DNA of 64,000 nucleotides from Paenirhodobacter ferrireducens (GCF_004022265.1 NZ_SAVB01000001.1:186001-250000); one strand, 5' to 3'; positions 25,992 to 36,119 are shown, counted from the first letter of the stretch. A program made the numbers and translations. The notes: generated from the sequence alone by a model not told the origin.

Positions 25992-27473
25992 TTACTCGGC
26001 CGCCTCCTGCGTCTTCATCTCGAAGCCCTTCTCGATCTGGTCAGAGGGCACCACCGGATACTCACCCGAGAAGCAGGCGTCGCAATACTGCGGGCAGGCG
26101 TTGTTGCGGCCATTGGCCTCGCCCGCCGCCCGATACAGCCCGTCGAGCGAGATGAACTTCAGGCTGTCGACGCCGATCCAGTCGCGCATCTCGTCCTCGG
26201 TCATCTTCGCGGCGAGCAGCTTGTTGCGGTCCGGCGTGTCGACGCCATAGAAGCACGGCCAGGCGGTCGGCGGCGAGGCGATGCGGAAATGCACCTCGGC
26301 CGCGCCCGCATCGAGGATCATCTCCTTGATCTTGCGCGAGGTGGTGCCGCGCACGACCGAGTCGTCGACGAGGATCACCCGCTTGCCCTTCACCAGCGAC
26401 TTGTTGACGTTCAGCTTCAGCCGCACGCCCATGTTGCGGATCTGCTCGGTCGGCTCGATGAAGGTCCGGCCCATGTACTGGTTGCGGGTGATGCCCAGGG
26501 CGAAGGGGATGCCCGATTCCTGGCTGAAGCCGATCGCCGCGGGCGTGCCCGAATCCGGCACCGGGCAGACGAGATCGGCCTCGACCGGCGCCTCACGGGC
26601 AAGCTCCACCCCGATCTGGCGCCGGGTCTCATAGACCGAGCGGCCGCCGATGATGCTGTCGGGGCGCGAGAAATAGACATGCTCGAAGATGCAAAAGCGC
26701 GGCGTCGCCTGATGGAACGGGCGCGCGCTCTCGATCTTGCCGTCCTGGATCACCACCATCTCGCCCGGCTCGATCTCGCGCACGAAATGCGCGCCGATGA
26801 TGTCGAGGCCGCAGGTCTCGGACGACAGCACATAGCCGTTGTCGCCGATCCGGCCGAGCACCAGCGGCCGCACGCCGAGCGGATCGCGCACGCCGATCAG
26901 TTTGGTGCGGGTCATCGCGACGACCGAGAAGGCACCCTCGCAGCGGCGCAGCGCATCGGCGATGCGGTCGGCATGGGTCTTCTGGAACGAGCGCGCCATC
27001 AGGTGGATGATGCATTCCGAATCCGAGCCCGACTGGAAGATCGCGCCGTGCTCGATCAGCTCGCGGCGCAGGGCCTCGGCATTGGTCAGGTTGCCGTTAT
27101 GCGCGATCGCCGCGCCGCCCATCGAGAACTCGCCGAAGAAGGGCTGGATGTCGCGGATCACCGCGGCCTTCTTGCCGGCGGTCGAATAGCGCACATGGCC
27201 GATGGCGAGGGGACCGGGCAGGGTCTCCATCAGCGAGGCCTTGGTGAAGTTGTCGCGCACATAGCCGAAGCGATGCGCCGAGTTGAAGCCCTTCTCGGGG
27301 TCATGGGCGACGATGCCGCCCGCCTCCTGGCCACGGTGCTGCAGCGCGTGCAGACCAAGGGCGACGAAGTTCGCCGCATCGGTCACGCCGATCACGCCGA
27401 AGATGCCGCATTCCTCCTTCAGCTTGTCGTCGTCAAACGGGTGCGACAGGAAATGCGGTTCCGGTTGGGTCAT
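25992..27473 (-). CDS. purF: amidophosphoribosyltransferase
   Basis: A 493-residue enzyme starting purine synthesis from PRPP and glutamine. The glutaminase Cys is in DDDKLKEECGIFGVIG after a short propeptide that is removed in this class; the PRPP-binding loop is VILVDDSVVRGTTSRKIKE. Cysteines near the C-terminus (CPQYCDACFSGEYPV) and GVDTPDRNKLLA suggest the Fe-S-containing Bacillus-type enzyme. Start ATG 27473 follows GGAG. It is the last gene of the cvpA-purF pair. Confidence 0.96.
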   Translation of the reverse strand: MTQPEPHFLSHPFDDDKLKEECGIFGVIGVTDAANFVALGLHALQHRGQEAGGIVAHDPEKGFNSAHRFGYVRDNFTKASLMETLPGPLAIGHVRYSTAGKKAAVIRDIQPFFGEFSMGGAAIAHNGNLTNAEALRRELIEHGAIFQSGSDSECIIHLMARSFQKTHADRIADALRRCEGAFSVVAMTRTKLIGVRDPLGVRPLVLGRIGDNGYVLSSETCGLDIIGAHFVREIEPGEMVVIQDGKIESARPFHQATPRFCIFEHVYFSRPDSIIGGRSVYETRRQIGVELAREAPVEADLVCPVPDSGTPAAIGFSQESGIPFALGITRNQYMGRTFIEPTEQIRNMGVRLKLNVNKSLVKGKRVILVDDSVVRGTTSRKIKEMILDAGAAEVHFRIASPPTAWPCFYGVDTPDRNKLLAAKMTEDEMRDWIGVDSLKFISLDGLYRAAGEANGRNNACPQYCDACFSGEYPVVPSDQIEKGFEMKTQEAAE

Positions 27474-27531
27474 GGGGGGTCTCCGAGTCCGGCTTGCGAT
27501 GGGGGCTTGCGCGGCGACATGTAATGCGAAA

Positions 27532-27555
27532 CGGGAGGGGTGTTAAGCCCTCCCG
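27532..27555 (-). terminator. probable terminator after cvpA
   Basis: CGGGAGGG (27532-27539) and CCCTCCCG (27548-27555) pair over an 8-base loop, followed on the minus strand by TTTC. It lies about 40 bp past the cvpA stop and about 60 bp before purF, so it may attenuate cvpA-purF read-through. Confidence 0.5.
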
Positions 27556-27594
27556 CTGCGAAATCCGTCATCAGCGCGTCACGTTTGCGACGTT

Positions 27595-28200
27595 TCAGTT
27601 CGCCGTTGCGGCGGGAGCGGTCTCCGTCGCGGCCGGCGCGGCCGTGGGCGCGGGGCATTTCGACACCAGCTGCTCGTAGCGCGCCACGATCCAGCCCGGC
27701 GCATCCGAGGGCATGGTCTCGTCGAGATTGCCGCTGAGCTGGGCAAAGACCTTGGCCGAGCGCGAGGCGTCGACGACCGGGATCGCCTCCTCGGCGACGA
27801 CGCGGTCGTAGACGACGAAGGCCACGGCCACCAGCACCACGCCGCGCAGGACGCCGAAGAGGAAGCCGAGCGCCTGGTCGAGCCCGCCGATCGCCGAACG
27901 CTGCACCACCGAGGCGAAAAGCGGAGTGATGATCGAGAAGACAACGAGGGCGAGCGCGAAGACCGCGGCAAAGCCGCCGATCGTCGCGAGTTCACAGCTG
28001 TCGCCGAGGAACTTGTTGATCACCGGCAGCTGCGCGATCAGCGGCCGCGCCGCATCGGCGAACATATAGGCCACGACCGCGGCGGCGATCCAGCCGACGA
28101 TCGCCAGCCCCTCGCGCACGAAGCCCCGGCTGTAGGCGAGGATCGCCGACAGGATGATGACGACCGCCACGATGGCGTCAACGATGGTAAAACCTTCCAT
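27595..28200 (-). CDS. cvpA: CvpA-family membrane protein
   Basis: A 201-residue protein with four hydrophobic segments: FTIVDAIVAVVIILSAILAY, GLAIVGWIAAAVVAYMF, GGFAAVFALALVVFSII and FGVLRGVVLVAVAFVVY. This and its place before purF match CvpA (colicin V production family). The C-terminal 30 residues are Ala/Thr/Pro-rich. ATG 28200 with GGGG just upstream is preferred over a GTG three codons earlier. Molecular function is not established for the family. Confidence 0.88.
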   Translation of the reverse strand: MEGFTIVDAIVAVVIILSAILAYSRGFVREGLAIVGWIAAAVVAYMFADAARPLIAQLPVINKFLGDSCELATIGGFAAVFALALVVFSIITPLFASVVQRSAIGGLDQALGFLFGVLRGVVLVAVAFVVYDRVVAEEAIPVVDASRSAKVFAQLSGNLDETMPSDAPGWIVARYEQLVSKCPAPTAAPAATETAPAATAN

Positions 28201-28225
28201 GGTCCCCACATTTGCCTGCAGCGCC

Positions 28226-29593
28226 TCAGCCGGCGCCGAACATGTCCCCGACGAATGTCACGAGGTCGGGCAGCTTGCGCACCCGCATCCCCGCGCCGCC
28301 CTCGACCTTGGTCCCCTGCGGCAGGATTGCCTGTGTGAAACCAAGTTTCTCCGCCTCTTTCAACCTGTTTTCCACCTGACCCACGGGGCGCAGCGCTGCC
28401 GAAAGAGAGATTTCGCCGAAAATCACCAGGTCTGGCGGCAATGCCACATCTTCGCGCGCGCTCAGCAGCGCGGCAGCCAGCGCGAGGTCCGCGGCGGGTT
28501 CGCTCACCTTCATCCCGCCGGCGACGTTCAGGAACACGTCGAGCCCGGTGAAGGGAATGCCGCAGCGGCTTTCGAGCACCGCAAGGATGGTCGAGACGCG
28601 CCCTGAATCGAGGCCCACCACCGTGCGCCGCGGGCTGGCGAGCGACGAGGGGGCGACGAGCGCCTGGATCTCGGTCAGCACCGGGCGCGTGCCCTCGATG
28701 CCGGCAAAGACCGCCGAACCGGGCGCCGGCTGGCCGCGCTCGCTCAGAAACAGCGCCGAGGGGTTCGCGACCTCGGCGAGGCCGCCGCCGGTCATCTCGA
28801 AGACGCCGATCTCCGAGGCCGGGCCGAAGCGGTTCTTCACCGCGCGCAGGATGCGGAACTGGTGCCCGCGCTCGCCCTCGAAATAAAGGACCGTGTCGAC
28901 CATGTGCTCGACCACGCGCGGGCCGGCGATCTGGCCTTCCTTGGTGACATGGCCGACGAGGATCACCGAGACGCCGCGGGTCTTGGCGAAGGTCACCAGC
29001 TCATGCGCGGCCGAACGCACCTGACTGACCGAGCCGGGCGCCGCCTCGACCGTGTCGGCCCACATCGTCTGGATCGAGTCGATGATGACCAGGTCGGGAC
29101 GCTCGGCCTCGAGCGTGGTCAGGATGTCGCGCAGGTTGGTCTCGGCGCCAAGGTCCACCGGGGCGTCGGCCAGCCCCAGCCGCTGCGCCCGCATCCGCAC
29201 CTGCGCCGCCGCCTCTTCGCCCGAGATGTAGAGGCATTTCAGCCCCTTGCGGGCAAAGGCCGAGACCGCTTGCAGAAGCAGCGTCGATTTCCCGATGCCC
29301 GGATCGCCGCCCACGAGGATCGCCGAGGCGGGCACGAGGCCACCGCCCAGCACCCGGTCGAATTCCGCCATGCCGCTCAGCGTGCGCGGCGGCGGCGCCT
29401 CTTCGGTCGCCAGCGTGCTCAGCGCGATCCGTCGTCCCTTCGTGCCGCCCAGCGTGCGCGAGGCGGGGCCCGCCGACAGCGGCGCCTCCTCGGCGATGGT
29501 GTTCCACGCGCCGCAGGCCTCGCAGCGGCCGGCCCATTTCTTGTGGACGGCGCCGCAGGCGGTGCAGGTGAACTGGGGGGATGCCTTGGCCAT
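28226..29593 (-). CDS. radA: DNA repair protein RadA/Sms
   Basis: A 455-residue RecA-like branch-migration ATPase. An N-terminal zinc finger has CTACGAVHKKWAGRCEACG; Walker A is GGDPGIGKSTLL; the RadA-specific KNRFG motif appears in RAVKNRFGPASE; the C-terminal Lon-like domain includes VGLDSGRVSTILAVLE and FLNVAGGMKVSEPAADLA. Length is normal. It lies 25 bp before cvpA on the same strand, an order typical of this family of bacteria. Confidence 0.96.
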   Translation of the reverse strand: MAKASPQFTCTACGAVHKKWAGRCEACGAWNTIAEEAPLSAGPASRTLGGTKGRRIALSTLATEEAPPPRTLSGMAEFDRVLGGGLVPASAILVGGDPGIGKSTLLLQAVSAFARKGLKCLYISGEEAAAQVRMRAQRLGLADAPVDLGAETNLRDILTTLEAERPDLVIIDSIQTMWADTVEAAPGSVSQVRSAAHELVTFAKTRGVSVILVGHVTKEGQIAGPRVVEHMVDTVLYFEGERGHQFRILRAVKNRFGPASEIGVFEMTGGGLAEVANPSALFLSERGQPAPGSAVFAGIEGTRPVLTEIQALVAPSSLASPRRTVVGLDSGRVSTILAVLESRCGIPFTGLDVFLNVAGGMKVSEPAADLALAAALLSAREDVALPPDLVIFGEISLSAALRPVGQVENRLKEAEKLGFTQAILPQGTKVEGGAGMRVRKLPDLVTFVGDMFGAG

Positions 29594-29631
29594 GCCCCCC
29601 TTGTGCCAGAGGGGCGCGCCGGCGGCAAGCC

Positions 29632-29776
29632 GGGGAAGGGGGCGCGGCCCCCTCGCGGCCGGGGCCGCTCACCCCCGAGGTCTTTCAGGCAAGGAAAAAG
29701 CAGGGGCCCCTGGCTTCCAATTGCTTCAAATATCCCGGGGGAGGCGAAGCCGGGGGGCGGCGCCCCCCTCCGCACG
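29632..29776. repeat. intergenic inverted repeat, copy D
   Basis: The pair spans 29672-29741. The left arm runs CCCCCGAGGTCTTTCAGGCA then AGGAAAAAG; a 12-base palindrome CAGGGGCCCCTG forms the centre; the right arm ends ATATCCCGGGGG. GC-tract hairpins flank both sides. It fills the 184-bp gap between radA and the next gene. Confidence 0.7.
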
Positions 29777-29777
29777 C

Positions 29778-30236
29778 TTAGCCGCGGTGCGGCGGAACAT
29801 GGGAGAGCGCGAGCGAGGCGAGGACGCAGCCGGTGAGCAGGTAAAGCCCCCAGCCGGTCTCGATCCGGCCGACGCCCACGCCCTTCGCCACCACGATATA
29901 GAGCGCGATCAGGAAGATGTCGGCCATCGCCAGCCGGCCGAGCGCGTGCAGCGGCCCGAGCCAGCGCTGCGGCGCAAGGCCGGCATCGACCGCGGCGCGG
30001 CCCGCGAGCTTGGCGAGCGGTGCGACAATGGCAAAGAGGGCGACGAGTGCCGCCAGCAACGGATCGCTCCTGGCGAGCGTGGCAAGTCCCGAGACGACCG
30101 AAATCTCGTCAAGCCCGAAGACGGGCAGCAGCCCGGCGCGCAGAAGCGGCGCGCTCCAGGCGACGGGGAAGAGGATCAGCAGCAACAGGTTCGCGAGCCG
30201 GGCAAGCCGGGCGGGGGCGCGCGGGCCGCGCTGCAT
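29778..30236 (-). CDS. paraquat-inducible protein A-like membrane protein
   Basis: A 152-residue protein with four hydrophobic stretches (LANLLLLILFPVAWSAPLL, LLAALVALFAIVAPLAK, MADIFLIALYIVVAKGVG, GLYLLTGCVLASLAL). RWLGPLHALGRLAMADIFL is close to the PqiA-domain WSMLDVF region. It is half the size of a full PqiA, so one domain only. Its ATG overlaps the mlaF stop by one base; the operon context (lipid transport) fits PqiA-type involvement in membrane lipid traffic. Confidence 0.75.
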   Translation of the reverse strand: MQRGPRAPARLARLANLLLLILFPVAWSAPLLRAGLLPVFGLDEISVVSGLATLARSDPLLAALVALFAIVAPLAKLAGRAAVDAGLAPQRWLGPLHALGRLAMADIFLIALYIVVAKGVGVGRIETGWGLYLLTGCVLASLALSHVPPHRG

Positions 30237-30982
30237 CAGCGCAGCGCGGTGATCGGGCCCTCGGCCCGGCCGTGGATGAACTGCTGGACGTAAGGGTCTG
30301 GTGTATCGTCCATTTCCTGGACGCTGCCCTGCCAGCGCAGAACCCCTTCGTGCAGCATCGCGACACTATCGGCGATGGCGCGAACCGAGGACATGTCATG
30401 GGTGATGGTGATCGCGGTGGCGCCCATTTCGCTGACGATCGAGCGGATCAGGTCGTTGATCACGCCGGCCATGATCGGGTCGAGCCCGGTCGTCGGCTCG
30501 TCGAAGAAGATCACCTGCGGGTCGGCGGCGATGGCGCGGGCGAGGCCCACGCGTTTCTGCATGCCGCCCGAGAGCTCGGCGGGGTAGAGGTCGGCCACTT
30601 CCGGGCCGAGGCCGACGCGCTTGAGCTTGTCGATGGCGATCGCCCGCGCCTCGGCCTTGGGGCGTTTCGCCGGGCCGCGCAGCAGCCGGAAGGCGACGTT
30701 CTGCCAGACCGAGAGGCTGTCGAACAGCGCCGCGCCCTGGAACAGCATGCCGAAGCGGGCGAGGAAATCCTCGCGCGTGGCCTCGGTCACCGGCTGGCCG
30801 TCGAGCCGGATCTTGCCTGCGTCGGGGGGGACGAGGCCGAGGATGCATTTCAGCAGCACCGACTTGCCGGTGCCCGAGCCGCCGATCACCACAAGGCTTT
30901 CGCCGCGCTTCACGGTCAGGTTCACATCGCGCAGCACCTGCTTGCTGCCAAAGGATTTTCGCAGGCCCTCGATCTCGATCAT
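30236..30982 (-). CDS. mlaF: lipid-transport ABC ATPase, MlaF type
   Basis: A 248-residue ABC ATPase. Walker A is VIGGSGTGKSVLLK, the signature is LSGGMQKRVGLARAI, Walker B is VIFFDEPTTGLDP, and the H-loop is ITHDMSSVRAIAD. The TTGLDPIMAGVINDLI stretch is typical of MlaF/Ttg2A proteins, which drive phospholipid transport between the membranes. It overlaps mlaE by 4 bp (ATGA) and the PqiA-like gene by one. MlaD and MlaC are not in the window, so the substrate-binding parts are elsewhere or absent. Confidence 0.92.
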   Translation of the reverse strand: MIEIEGLRKSFGSKQVLRDVNLTVKRGESLVVIGGSGTGKSVLLKCILGLVPPDAGKIRLDGQPVTEATREDFLARFGMLFQGAALFDSLSVWQNVAFRLLRGPAKRPKAEARAIAIDKLKRVGLGPEVADLYPAELSGGMQKRVGLARAIAADPQVIFFDEPTTGLDPIMAGVINDLIRSIVSEMGATAITITHDMSSVRAIADSVAMLHEGVLRWQGSVQEMDDTPDPYVQQFIHGRAEGPITALR

Positions 30983-31758
30983 GCGGAGAAGAAAACCTCG
31001 GTCAGCGTGTAGTTGGCGGCGAGGATCAGGATCGAGGCGGCGACCACGGCAGATTTCGTGGCGGCGCCCACGCCCTGCGCGCCGCGGCCCGAGTTCATGC
31101 CGTAAAAGCAGCCCATCAGCGCCACGATGAAGCCGAAGGCCGCGCCCTTCACAAGGCCCGAGCCGACGTCCCAGAACTCGAGGTATTCCCAGGTGTTCTT
31201 GATGTAGGTGGCCGAGTTGAAGCCGAGCCGGCCGGTGCCGACCATCCAGCCGCCCATGATGCCGATCACGTCGCCGATGCCCACCAGCAGCGGCACGCTC
31301 AGCGTCGCGGCCAGCACGCGCGGTGCGGCCAGGTATTTCAGCGGGTCGGTCGACAGGGTGACGAGGGCGTCGATCTGCTCGGTCACCTTCATCGTGCCGA
31401 TCTCGGCGGCGATCGAGGAGGCGACGCGGGCCGCCACCATCAGCCCACCGAGCACCGGGCCGAGCTCACGTACCATGCCGATCGCGGTGATCGAGGGCAC
31501 GACGGATTCGGCCGAGAAGCGCGCGCCGCCGGCATAGATCTGCAGTGCCAGCGCCGCGCCGGTGAAGAGTGCGGTCATGCCCACGACCGGCAGCGAGAGC
31601 CAGCCGATCTGCATCAGCGCATGCAGGAATTCGCGGCCATAGAACGGCGGGCGCAGCAGGTGCGAGACCACGGTCAGCGCGTAAAGCGCCACCCGGCCCG
31701 CGCCGGCAAGCCCGTCGAGCACGACACGGCCAAGCGAGGCAAGTCCGCGCTCGATCAC
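30979..31758 (-). CDS. mlaE: lipid-transport ABC permease, MlaE type
   Basis: A 259-residue permease of the MlaE family: [37 protein letters not shown] with [17 protein letters not shown], and [19 protein letters not shown]. Start is GTG (31758), forming GTGA with the alr stop. Adjacent mlaF supplies the ATPase. Together with alr, mlaE-mlaF-pqiA form a tightly overlapping operon. Confidence 0.92.
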   Translation of the reverse strand: MIERGLASLGRVVLDGLAGAGRVALYALTVVSHLLRPPFYGREFLHALMQIGWLSLPVVGMTALFTGAALALQIYAGGARFSAESVVPSITAIGMVRELGPVLGGLMVAARVASSIAAEIGTMKVTEQIDALVTLSTDPLKYLAAPRVLAATLSVPLLVGIGDVIGIMGGWMVGTGRLGFNSATYIKNTWEYLEFWDVGSGLVKGAAFGFIVALMGCFYGMNSGRGAQGVGAATKSAVVAASILILAANYTLTEVFFSA

Positions 31759-32804
31759 ACCGAGCCCCCGACGTAATGGCGGGTATAGCGGTTGCCGAGC
31801 GAGGTCAGAATCTCGTAGCCGATGGTGCCGGCGACGTCGGCGAGGTCGTCGACGGTCTGGTGCGGCCCGAGGATGTCGAGCGACTTCGGCACTTCGCCCA
31901 GATGGCTGATGTCGACGGTGATCAGGTCCATCGAGATCCGGCCGACGAGCGGGCAGGGCACGTTGCCATGCCACAGCGTCGCCTTCGAGCTGAGCGTGCG
32001 CATCAGCCCGTCGGCATAGCCGCCCGAGACGGTGGCGATGCGCGCGTCTTCCTCGGCGGTCCAGGTGTTCGAATAGCCCACGGTCTCGCCGGCCTGCACG
32101 TCGCGCACCTGGATCACCGGCAGCGACAGGGTGACGACGCGCTGCGCCGCCTCGAAGGGCATGCCGCCGTACAGCGCGATGCCCGGGCGGGTGACGTCGA
32201 AGTGATAGTCGCGGCCAAGGAGGATGCCACCGGTGGCCGAGAGCGAACGCGGCACGTTCATGCCGTTGGTCATCTTGCGGAAGGTGTCGAGCTGATAGCG
32301 GTTCATCTCGTGCGCGGGTTCGTCCGAGCAGGCGAGGTGGCTCATGATCAGCTTCGGATGCGAGCCGAGCACGATCGGCGCGACGGCCTGCCATTCGGCG
32401 GGCTCGAAGCCGAGCCGGTTCATCCCGGTGTCAAGCTGGATGCCGAAGGGGGCGCCGGGCAGCGACTCGAAATGCCGGGTCACCTGATCGAGCGAATTCA
32501 GCATCGGCGTCAGGCCGAGGTCACCGATCATCTCGGTGTCGCCCGCCATGTGGCCGGAGAAGATGAAGATCTCGGGGCCTTCGCCCAGAGCCTGACGCAC
32601 GGCGGCGCCTTCCTCGGTGCAGGCGACGAAGAACTTGCGGCATCCCGCCCGCGCCAGCATCCGCGCGATGCGCGCGGCGCCGAGGCCGTAGCTGTCTGCC
32701 TTGACCACGGCGCCCGTCTCGGTCGTCGTGCCCGTGAGCGCGTCCATCGCGCGCCAGTTCGAAAGGATGGCATCGAGGTCGATGCGAAGGGATGCGGTAG
32801 CCAT
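31755..32804 (-). CDS. alr: alanine racemase
   Basis: A 349-residue PLP enzyme giving D-alanine for peptidoglycan. The PLP lysine is in [13 protein letters not shown] and the second-domain segment is [15 protein letters not shown] after [26 protein letters not shown] is also typical. Start ATG 32804 has only a weak ribosome site. It overlaps mlaE by 3-4 bp downstream. Upstream lies the arsenic island, which separates it from dnaB. Confidence 0.95.
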   Translation of the reverse strand: MATASLRIDLDAILSNWRAMDALTGTTTETGAVVKADSYGLGAARIARMLARAGCRKFFVACTEEGAAVRQALGEGPEIFIFSGHMAGDTEMIGDLGLTPMLNSLDQVTRHFESLPGAPFGIQLDTGMNRLGFEPAEWQAVAPIVLGSHPKLIMSHLACSDEPAHEMNRYQLDTFRKMTNGMNVPRSLSATGGILLGRDYHFDVTRPGIALYGGMPFEAAQRVVTLSLPVIQVRDVQAGETVGYSNTWTAEEDARIATVSGGYADGLMRTLSSKATLWHGNVPCPLVGRISMDLITVDISHLGEVPKSLDILGPHQTVDDLADVAGTIGYEILTSLGNRYTRHYVGGSV

Positions 32805-32893
32805 GGGGGTTTTCTTGAACCATGGGCCGCGAAGGTCAAGGGCAATCGCACCCGCATCCCGCGCGATGACGGAACTGTGGCCGGCGGGGCCGC

Positions 32894-34132
32894 TCAGGCG
32901 GCGTCGATCCGCGCAAGCGGGCGCATCGCAAGGGCGCTCGCCAGCGCCATCAGCCCGGCGGTGGCAAGGCACAGCGGCAGCCCGCCCGCCTGATAGCTGA
33001 GCCCAGAGAGCAGCGTGCCCAGCAGCCGGCCCGCGGCATTCGCGCTGTAGTAAAAGCCCACGTCCATCGTCACCCGGCCCGCGCCTGCGAAGGCGAGGAT
33101 CAGCCAGGAATGGAGCGAGGAGTTGAGCGCGAAGACGACACCGAAGAGAAGCAGCCCGGCGACCAGCACCACGGTGAGCCAGGGCGCGGGGCTGCCCGCG
33201 GCAAGGGCGGCCGCCGCGAGCGCAAAGGGGATCGGCACCAGCGCGCCGGTCCAGCGGGCGGCGGCGCGCGGGCCGTCGGCTGCGGCGCCGCGCAGGATCT
33301 TCGGCGCCAGCGCCTGCACCAGGCCATAGCCGATGATCCAGGCCGCCATGAAGCCGCCGATCAGGAAGAAGGCGGCGCGGTTGCCCGCGGGCGTGCCATC
33401 GGACAGCACGGCGTCGAAATAGACCGGGATGCCGACGACGAACCAGACGTCGCGCGCGCCGAAGAGGAACATGCGCGCCAGCGACAGCCGGTTCACCCGC
33501 GGATCGCGCGACCAGACGGCGGCGAATTTCGTGCCCTTCTTGCCTGCGGGCAGACCGGGCGGCAGGAAGGCCGCGACGGCGATCAGGATCAGTGTCAGCA
33601 CCGCCGCCATCCCCCAGACCGCGGCGCCGAACCCCGCCAGCGCCAGCAGCGCCGCGCCGAGGAAGAAGCCCACGCCCTTCACCGCGTTCTTCGAGCCGGT
33701 GAGCGCCGCGACCCAGCGGAAGAGCGCGCCCTCGCCCTTGGGGGCGAGCAGCTTCACCGCCGATTTCGCCGACATCTTCGCCAGATCCTTGGCGACGCCG
33801 CTCACGCCCTGCACCGCCATCACGAAGACGACCGAGGCGGTGAGGCTCCAGCCGGGATCGAGATTGGCGAGCGCGACGAGGGCCGCGATCTGCAGCGCCA
33901 GCCCGCCATAGAGGGTCGAGGCCAGCCCGAAGCGCGCCGCGATCCAGCCCGCGGCAAGGTTGGTGACGATCCCCGCGATCTCGTAGAGCAGGAACAGCCA
34001 CGCCAGCGCCACCGGCGAGAAGCCGAGCGCGTTGAAATGCAGCAGCACCAGCATCCGCAGCGCGCCGTCCGACAGCATGAAGGCCCAATAGGCCGCGGTC
34101 ACCGCCGCATAGGCGCGCAAGGGGCGGTCCAT
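32894..34132 (-). CDS. arsJ: ArsJ, MFS exporter of 1-arseno-3-phosphoglycerate
   Basis: A 412-residue, 12-helix major facilitator. The N-terminus [20 protein letters not shown] and [20 protein letters not shown], with [20 protein letters not shown], are those of ArsJ. ArsJ exports the arsenate analogue of 1,3-bisphosphoglycerate made by a partner GAPDH, which lies directly upstream and overlaps by one base (TGATG). This gives arsenate resistance without reduction to arsenite. Substrate assignment rests on family and neighbour. Confidence 0.9.
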   Translation of the reverse strand: MDRPLRAYAAVTAAYWAFMLSDGALRMLVLLHFNALGFSPVALAWLFLLYEIAGIVTNLAAGWIAARFGLASTLYGGLALQIAALVALANLDPGWSLTASVVFVMAVQGVSGVAKDLAKMSAKSAVKLLAPKGEGALFRWVAALTGSKNAVKGVGFFLGAALLALAGFGAAVWGMAAVLTLILIAVAAFLPPGLPAGKKGTKFAAVWSRDPRVNRLSLARMFLFGARDVWFVVGIPVYFDAVLSDGTPAGNRAAFFLIGGFMAAWIIGYGLVQALAPKILRGAAADGPRAAARWTGALVPIPFALAAAALAAGSPAPWLTVVLVAGLLLFGVVFALNSSLHSWLILAFAGAGRVTMDVGFYYSANAAGRLLGTLLSGLSYQAGGLPLCLATAGLMALASALAMRPLARIDAA

Positions 34133-35154
34133 CACAGCGCCCCCGCGACAAGGCCCAGCACATCGGCCAGCCGGCAGGCATAGCCCCATTCGTTGTCATA
34201 CCAGGCGAAGACCTTCACCTGCGTGCCGCCGGTGACCATCGTCGCCCCGGCATCGACGATCGACGAGCGCGGGTCGTTGACGTAATCCGAGGAGACGAGC
34301 GGCCGCGTCTCGAAGCCGAGGATACCGGCAAGCGGCCCCGCGGCCGCGGCGGCGAGAAGCGCGTTCACCTCGGCCACGGTGGTCGGCCGCTCGACCTCGA
34401 AGACGCAATCGGTGAGCGAGGCATTGAGCAGGGGCACCCGCACCGCGTGGCCATCGAGCCGGCCGGCGAGATCCGGGAAGATCAGGCCGATGGCGCTGGC
34501 CGAGCCGGTGGTCGTCGGGATCAGGTTGGTCAGCGCCGAGCGGGCGCGGCGCATGTCCTTCGCCGGGCGGTCGACGATGGTCTGGGTGTTGGTCACGTCA
34601 TGCAGCGTGGTGATCGCGCCATGGCGGATGCCCAGCCCCTCGTGGATCACCTTCACCACCGGGGCGAGGCAATTGGTGGTGCAGCTTGCCGCGGTGACGA
34701 TGCGGTGGCGCGCGGGCTCATAGGCCGCGTGGTTCACGCCATAGACAAGGTTCAGCGCGTCGCCGCCCTTCACCGGGGCCGAGACCACGACCTTGCGCAC
34801 GCCGGCGTCCCAGCAGGGCGCGAAATCGGCGGCCTTGCGGAAGGCGCCCGAACAGTCGAGCACGATGTCGATGCCCATCTCGGCGAGCGGCAGGTCCTGA
34901 AACCGGCGCTCCGCGGTCAGACGCAGGTGCTGGCCGTTCACCGTCAGGCTGTCGGCATCCTGAGTGATCTGCGCCGGCCAGCGGCCATGCACGCTGTCGA
35001 ATTCCAGCAAAAGCGCGTGCTGCTCGGCGCTGCCCAAGGGCTCGTTCAGCAGGACAAGGCCCTCGGCCGCGCCGGTCTCGATCAGGCGGCGCAGGACAAG
35101 CTTGCCGATCCGGCCAAGGCCGTTCAGCGCGATGCGCGGGGAGGTGCGGGTCAT
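34132..35154 (-). CDS. arsenic-associated glyceraldehyde-3-phosphate dehydrogenase
   Basis: A 340-residue GAPDH with [28 protein letters not shown] (catalytic Cys) and [12 protein letters not shown]. It differs from the two housekeeping copies by [18 protein letters not shown] in place of [11 protein letters not shown], and by Glu38 at the cofactor-selecting position. With arsenate instead of phosphate it would make 1-arseno-3-phosphoglycerate for ArsJ. It starts 12 bp after the arsR-arsC fusion and overlaps arsJ by one base, so the three form one operon. Confidence 0.92.
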   Translation of the reverse strand: MTRTSPRIALNGLGRIGKLVLRRLIETGAAEGLVLLNEPLGSAEQHALLLEFDSVHGRWPAQITQDADSLTVNGQHLRLTAERRFQDLPLAEMGIDIVLDCSGAFRKAADFAPCWDAGVRKVVVSAPVKGGDALNLVYGVNHAAYEPARHRIVTAASCTTNCLAPVVKVIHEGLGIRHGAITTLHDVTNTQTIVDRPAKDMRRARSALTNLIPTTTGSASAIGLIFPDLAGRLDGHAVRVPLLNASLTDCVFEVERPTTVAEVNALLAAAAAGPLAGILGFETRPLVSSDYVNDPRSSIVDAGATMVTGGTQVKVFAWYDNEWGYACRLADVLGLVAGAL

Positions 35155-35166
35155 CGGAGGGCTCCG

Positions 35167-35997
35167 TCAGAGGTCATCAAGGCCGATCCGGTCGAGCTGT
35201 TGCTGCAGCGCGAGGCGGTCGAGCGTATCGAAGGGCAGGGCGGCGAAGGCGGCGATGCGGCGGTGCAGCTCGCTGAAGGCGCGGGCGAAGGCAAGGCCGC
35301 GCTCGGCCTCGGTACCCTCGGCCTGCACCGGGTCGGCAACGCCCCAATGCGCGGTGAGCGGCGCGCCGGGCCAGGGGGCGCATTCCTCCGACGCCGCCGC
35401 ATCGCAGACGGTGAAGACGAAATCCATCCGCGGCGCGCCGGGCAGCTCGAACTCGGCGATATGCTTGGCGCGCAGGCCCTCGACGGGCAGCCCGTTGCGG
35501 CGCAGCAGATCGACCGCGATCGGGTTCAGCGCCGATCCGGGCCGGGTGCCGGCCGAGAAGGCGCGGAAGCGGTCGCCGCCAAGATCGCGCAGGATCGCCT
35601 CGGCAAAGATCGAGCGCGCCGAGTTGCCCGAGCAGATGAAGAGCACGTTCAGCGGCCGGCTGCGCGGCACGGGGCGCGCGCCCTGCGCGATCAGCGCGGC
35701 CGACAGCTCGGGCCGGCCACGGCCGCAATCGGCGACGAGATAGCCCACCAGTGCGGTCAGGTTCTCGAGCGCGACCGAATAGAGGATCGCGCGGCCCTGC
35801 CGTTCCGAGCGGATCAGCCCCGCCGCCTCGAGATCGGCGAGGTGGTGCGAGAGGGTGTTGGGCTTCACCCCGGTGAGGCGGGCGATCTCTCCGGGCCGCG
35901 TCGCCTGGGGCACGCGGCGCATCAGCAGGCGGAAGACGGCGAGCCGGCCGGGGTGGCCAAGCGCGGTGAAGGCGAGGGGGGCGTCAATCTGTTCCAT
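35167..35997 (-). CDS. ArsR regulator fused to low-molecular-weight phosphatase-type arsenate reductase
   Basis: A 276-residue two-domain protein. Residues 1-95 are an ArsR winged helix (TALGHPGRLAVFRLLMRRV, KPNTLSHHLADLEAAGLI, RQGRAILYSVALEN). Residues about 115-276 are an LMW-PTP/ArsC domain with the CX5R loop in VLFICSGNSARSIFAEAIL and the Asp-bearing WGVADPVQ. Such fusions are known in ars loci. The ELCVC metal motif is missing from this ArsR half, so sensing differs from the second ArsR. The start codon lies inside a dyad, suggesting autorepression. Confidence 0.9.
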   Translation of the reverse strand: MEQIDAPLAFTALGHPGRLAVFRLLMRRVPQATRPGEIARLTGVKPNTLSHHLADLEAAGLIRSERQGRAILYSVALENLTALVGYLVADCGRGRPELSAALIAQGARPVPRSRPLNVLFICSGNSARSIFAEAILRDLGGDRFRAFSAGTRPGSALNPIAVDLLRRNGLPVEGLRAKHIAEFELPGAPRMDFVFTVCDAAASEECAPWPGAPLTAHWGVADPVQAEGTEAERGLAFARAFSELHRRIAAFAALPFDTLDRLALQQQLDRIGLDDL

Positions 35998-36015
35998 ATT
36001 TCTTGAATAATGGAA
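35992..36015. promoter_or_regulatory. candidate ArsR operator over the fusion-gene start codon
   Basis: TTCCATATTT (35992-36001) and AATAATGGAA (36006-36015) form an interrupted dyad (8 of 10 arm positions pair, 4-bp spacer). The arsR-arsC start codon lies inside the left arm, so binding would block translation initiation or early elongation as well as transcription. Inferred from symmetry and location. Confidence 0.45.
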
Positions 36016-36119
36016 TCAATTGGGCGTGCCAAGTGACGTTTCGATGACGGACAAGCGACAGCCGCGCTGCTGCATTCCGTCGCACCCCCTGCGCCACGCT
36101 TGCCCGGTGCCCGGCGCGG

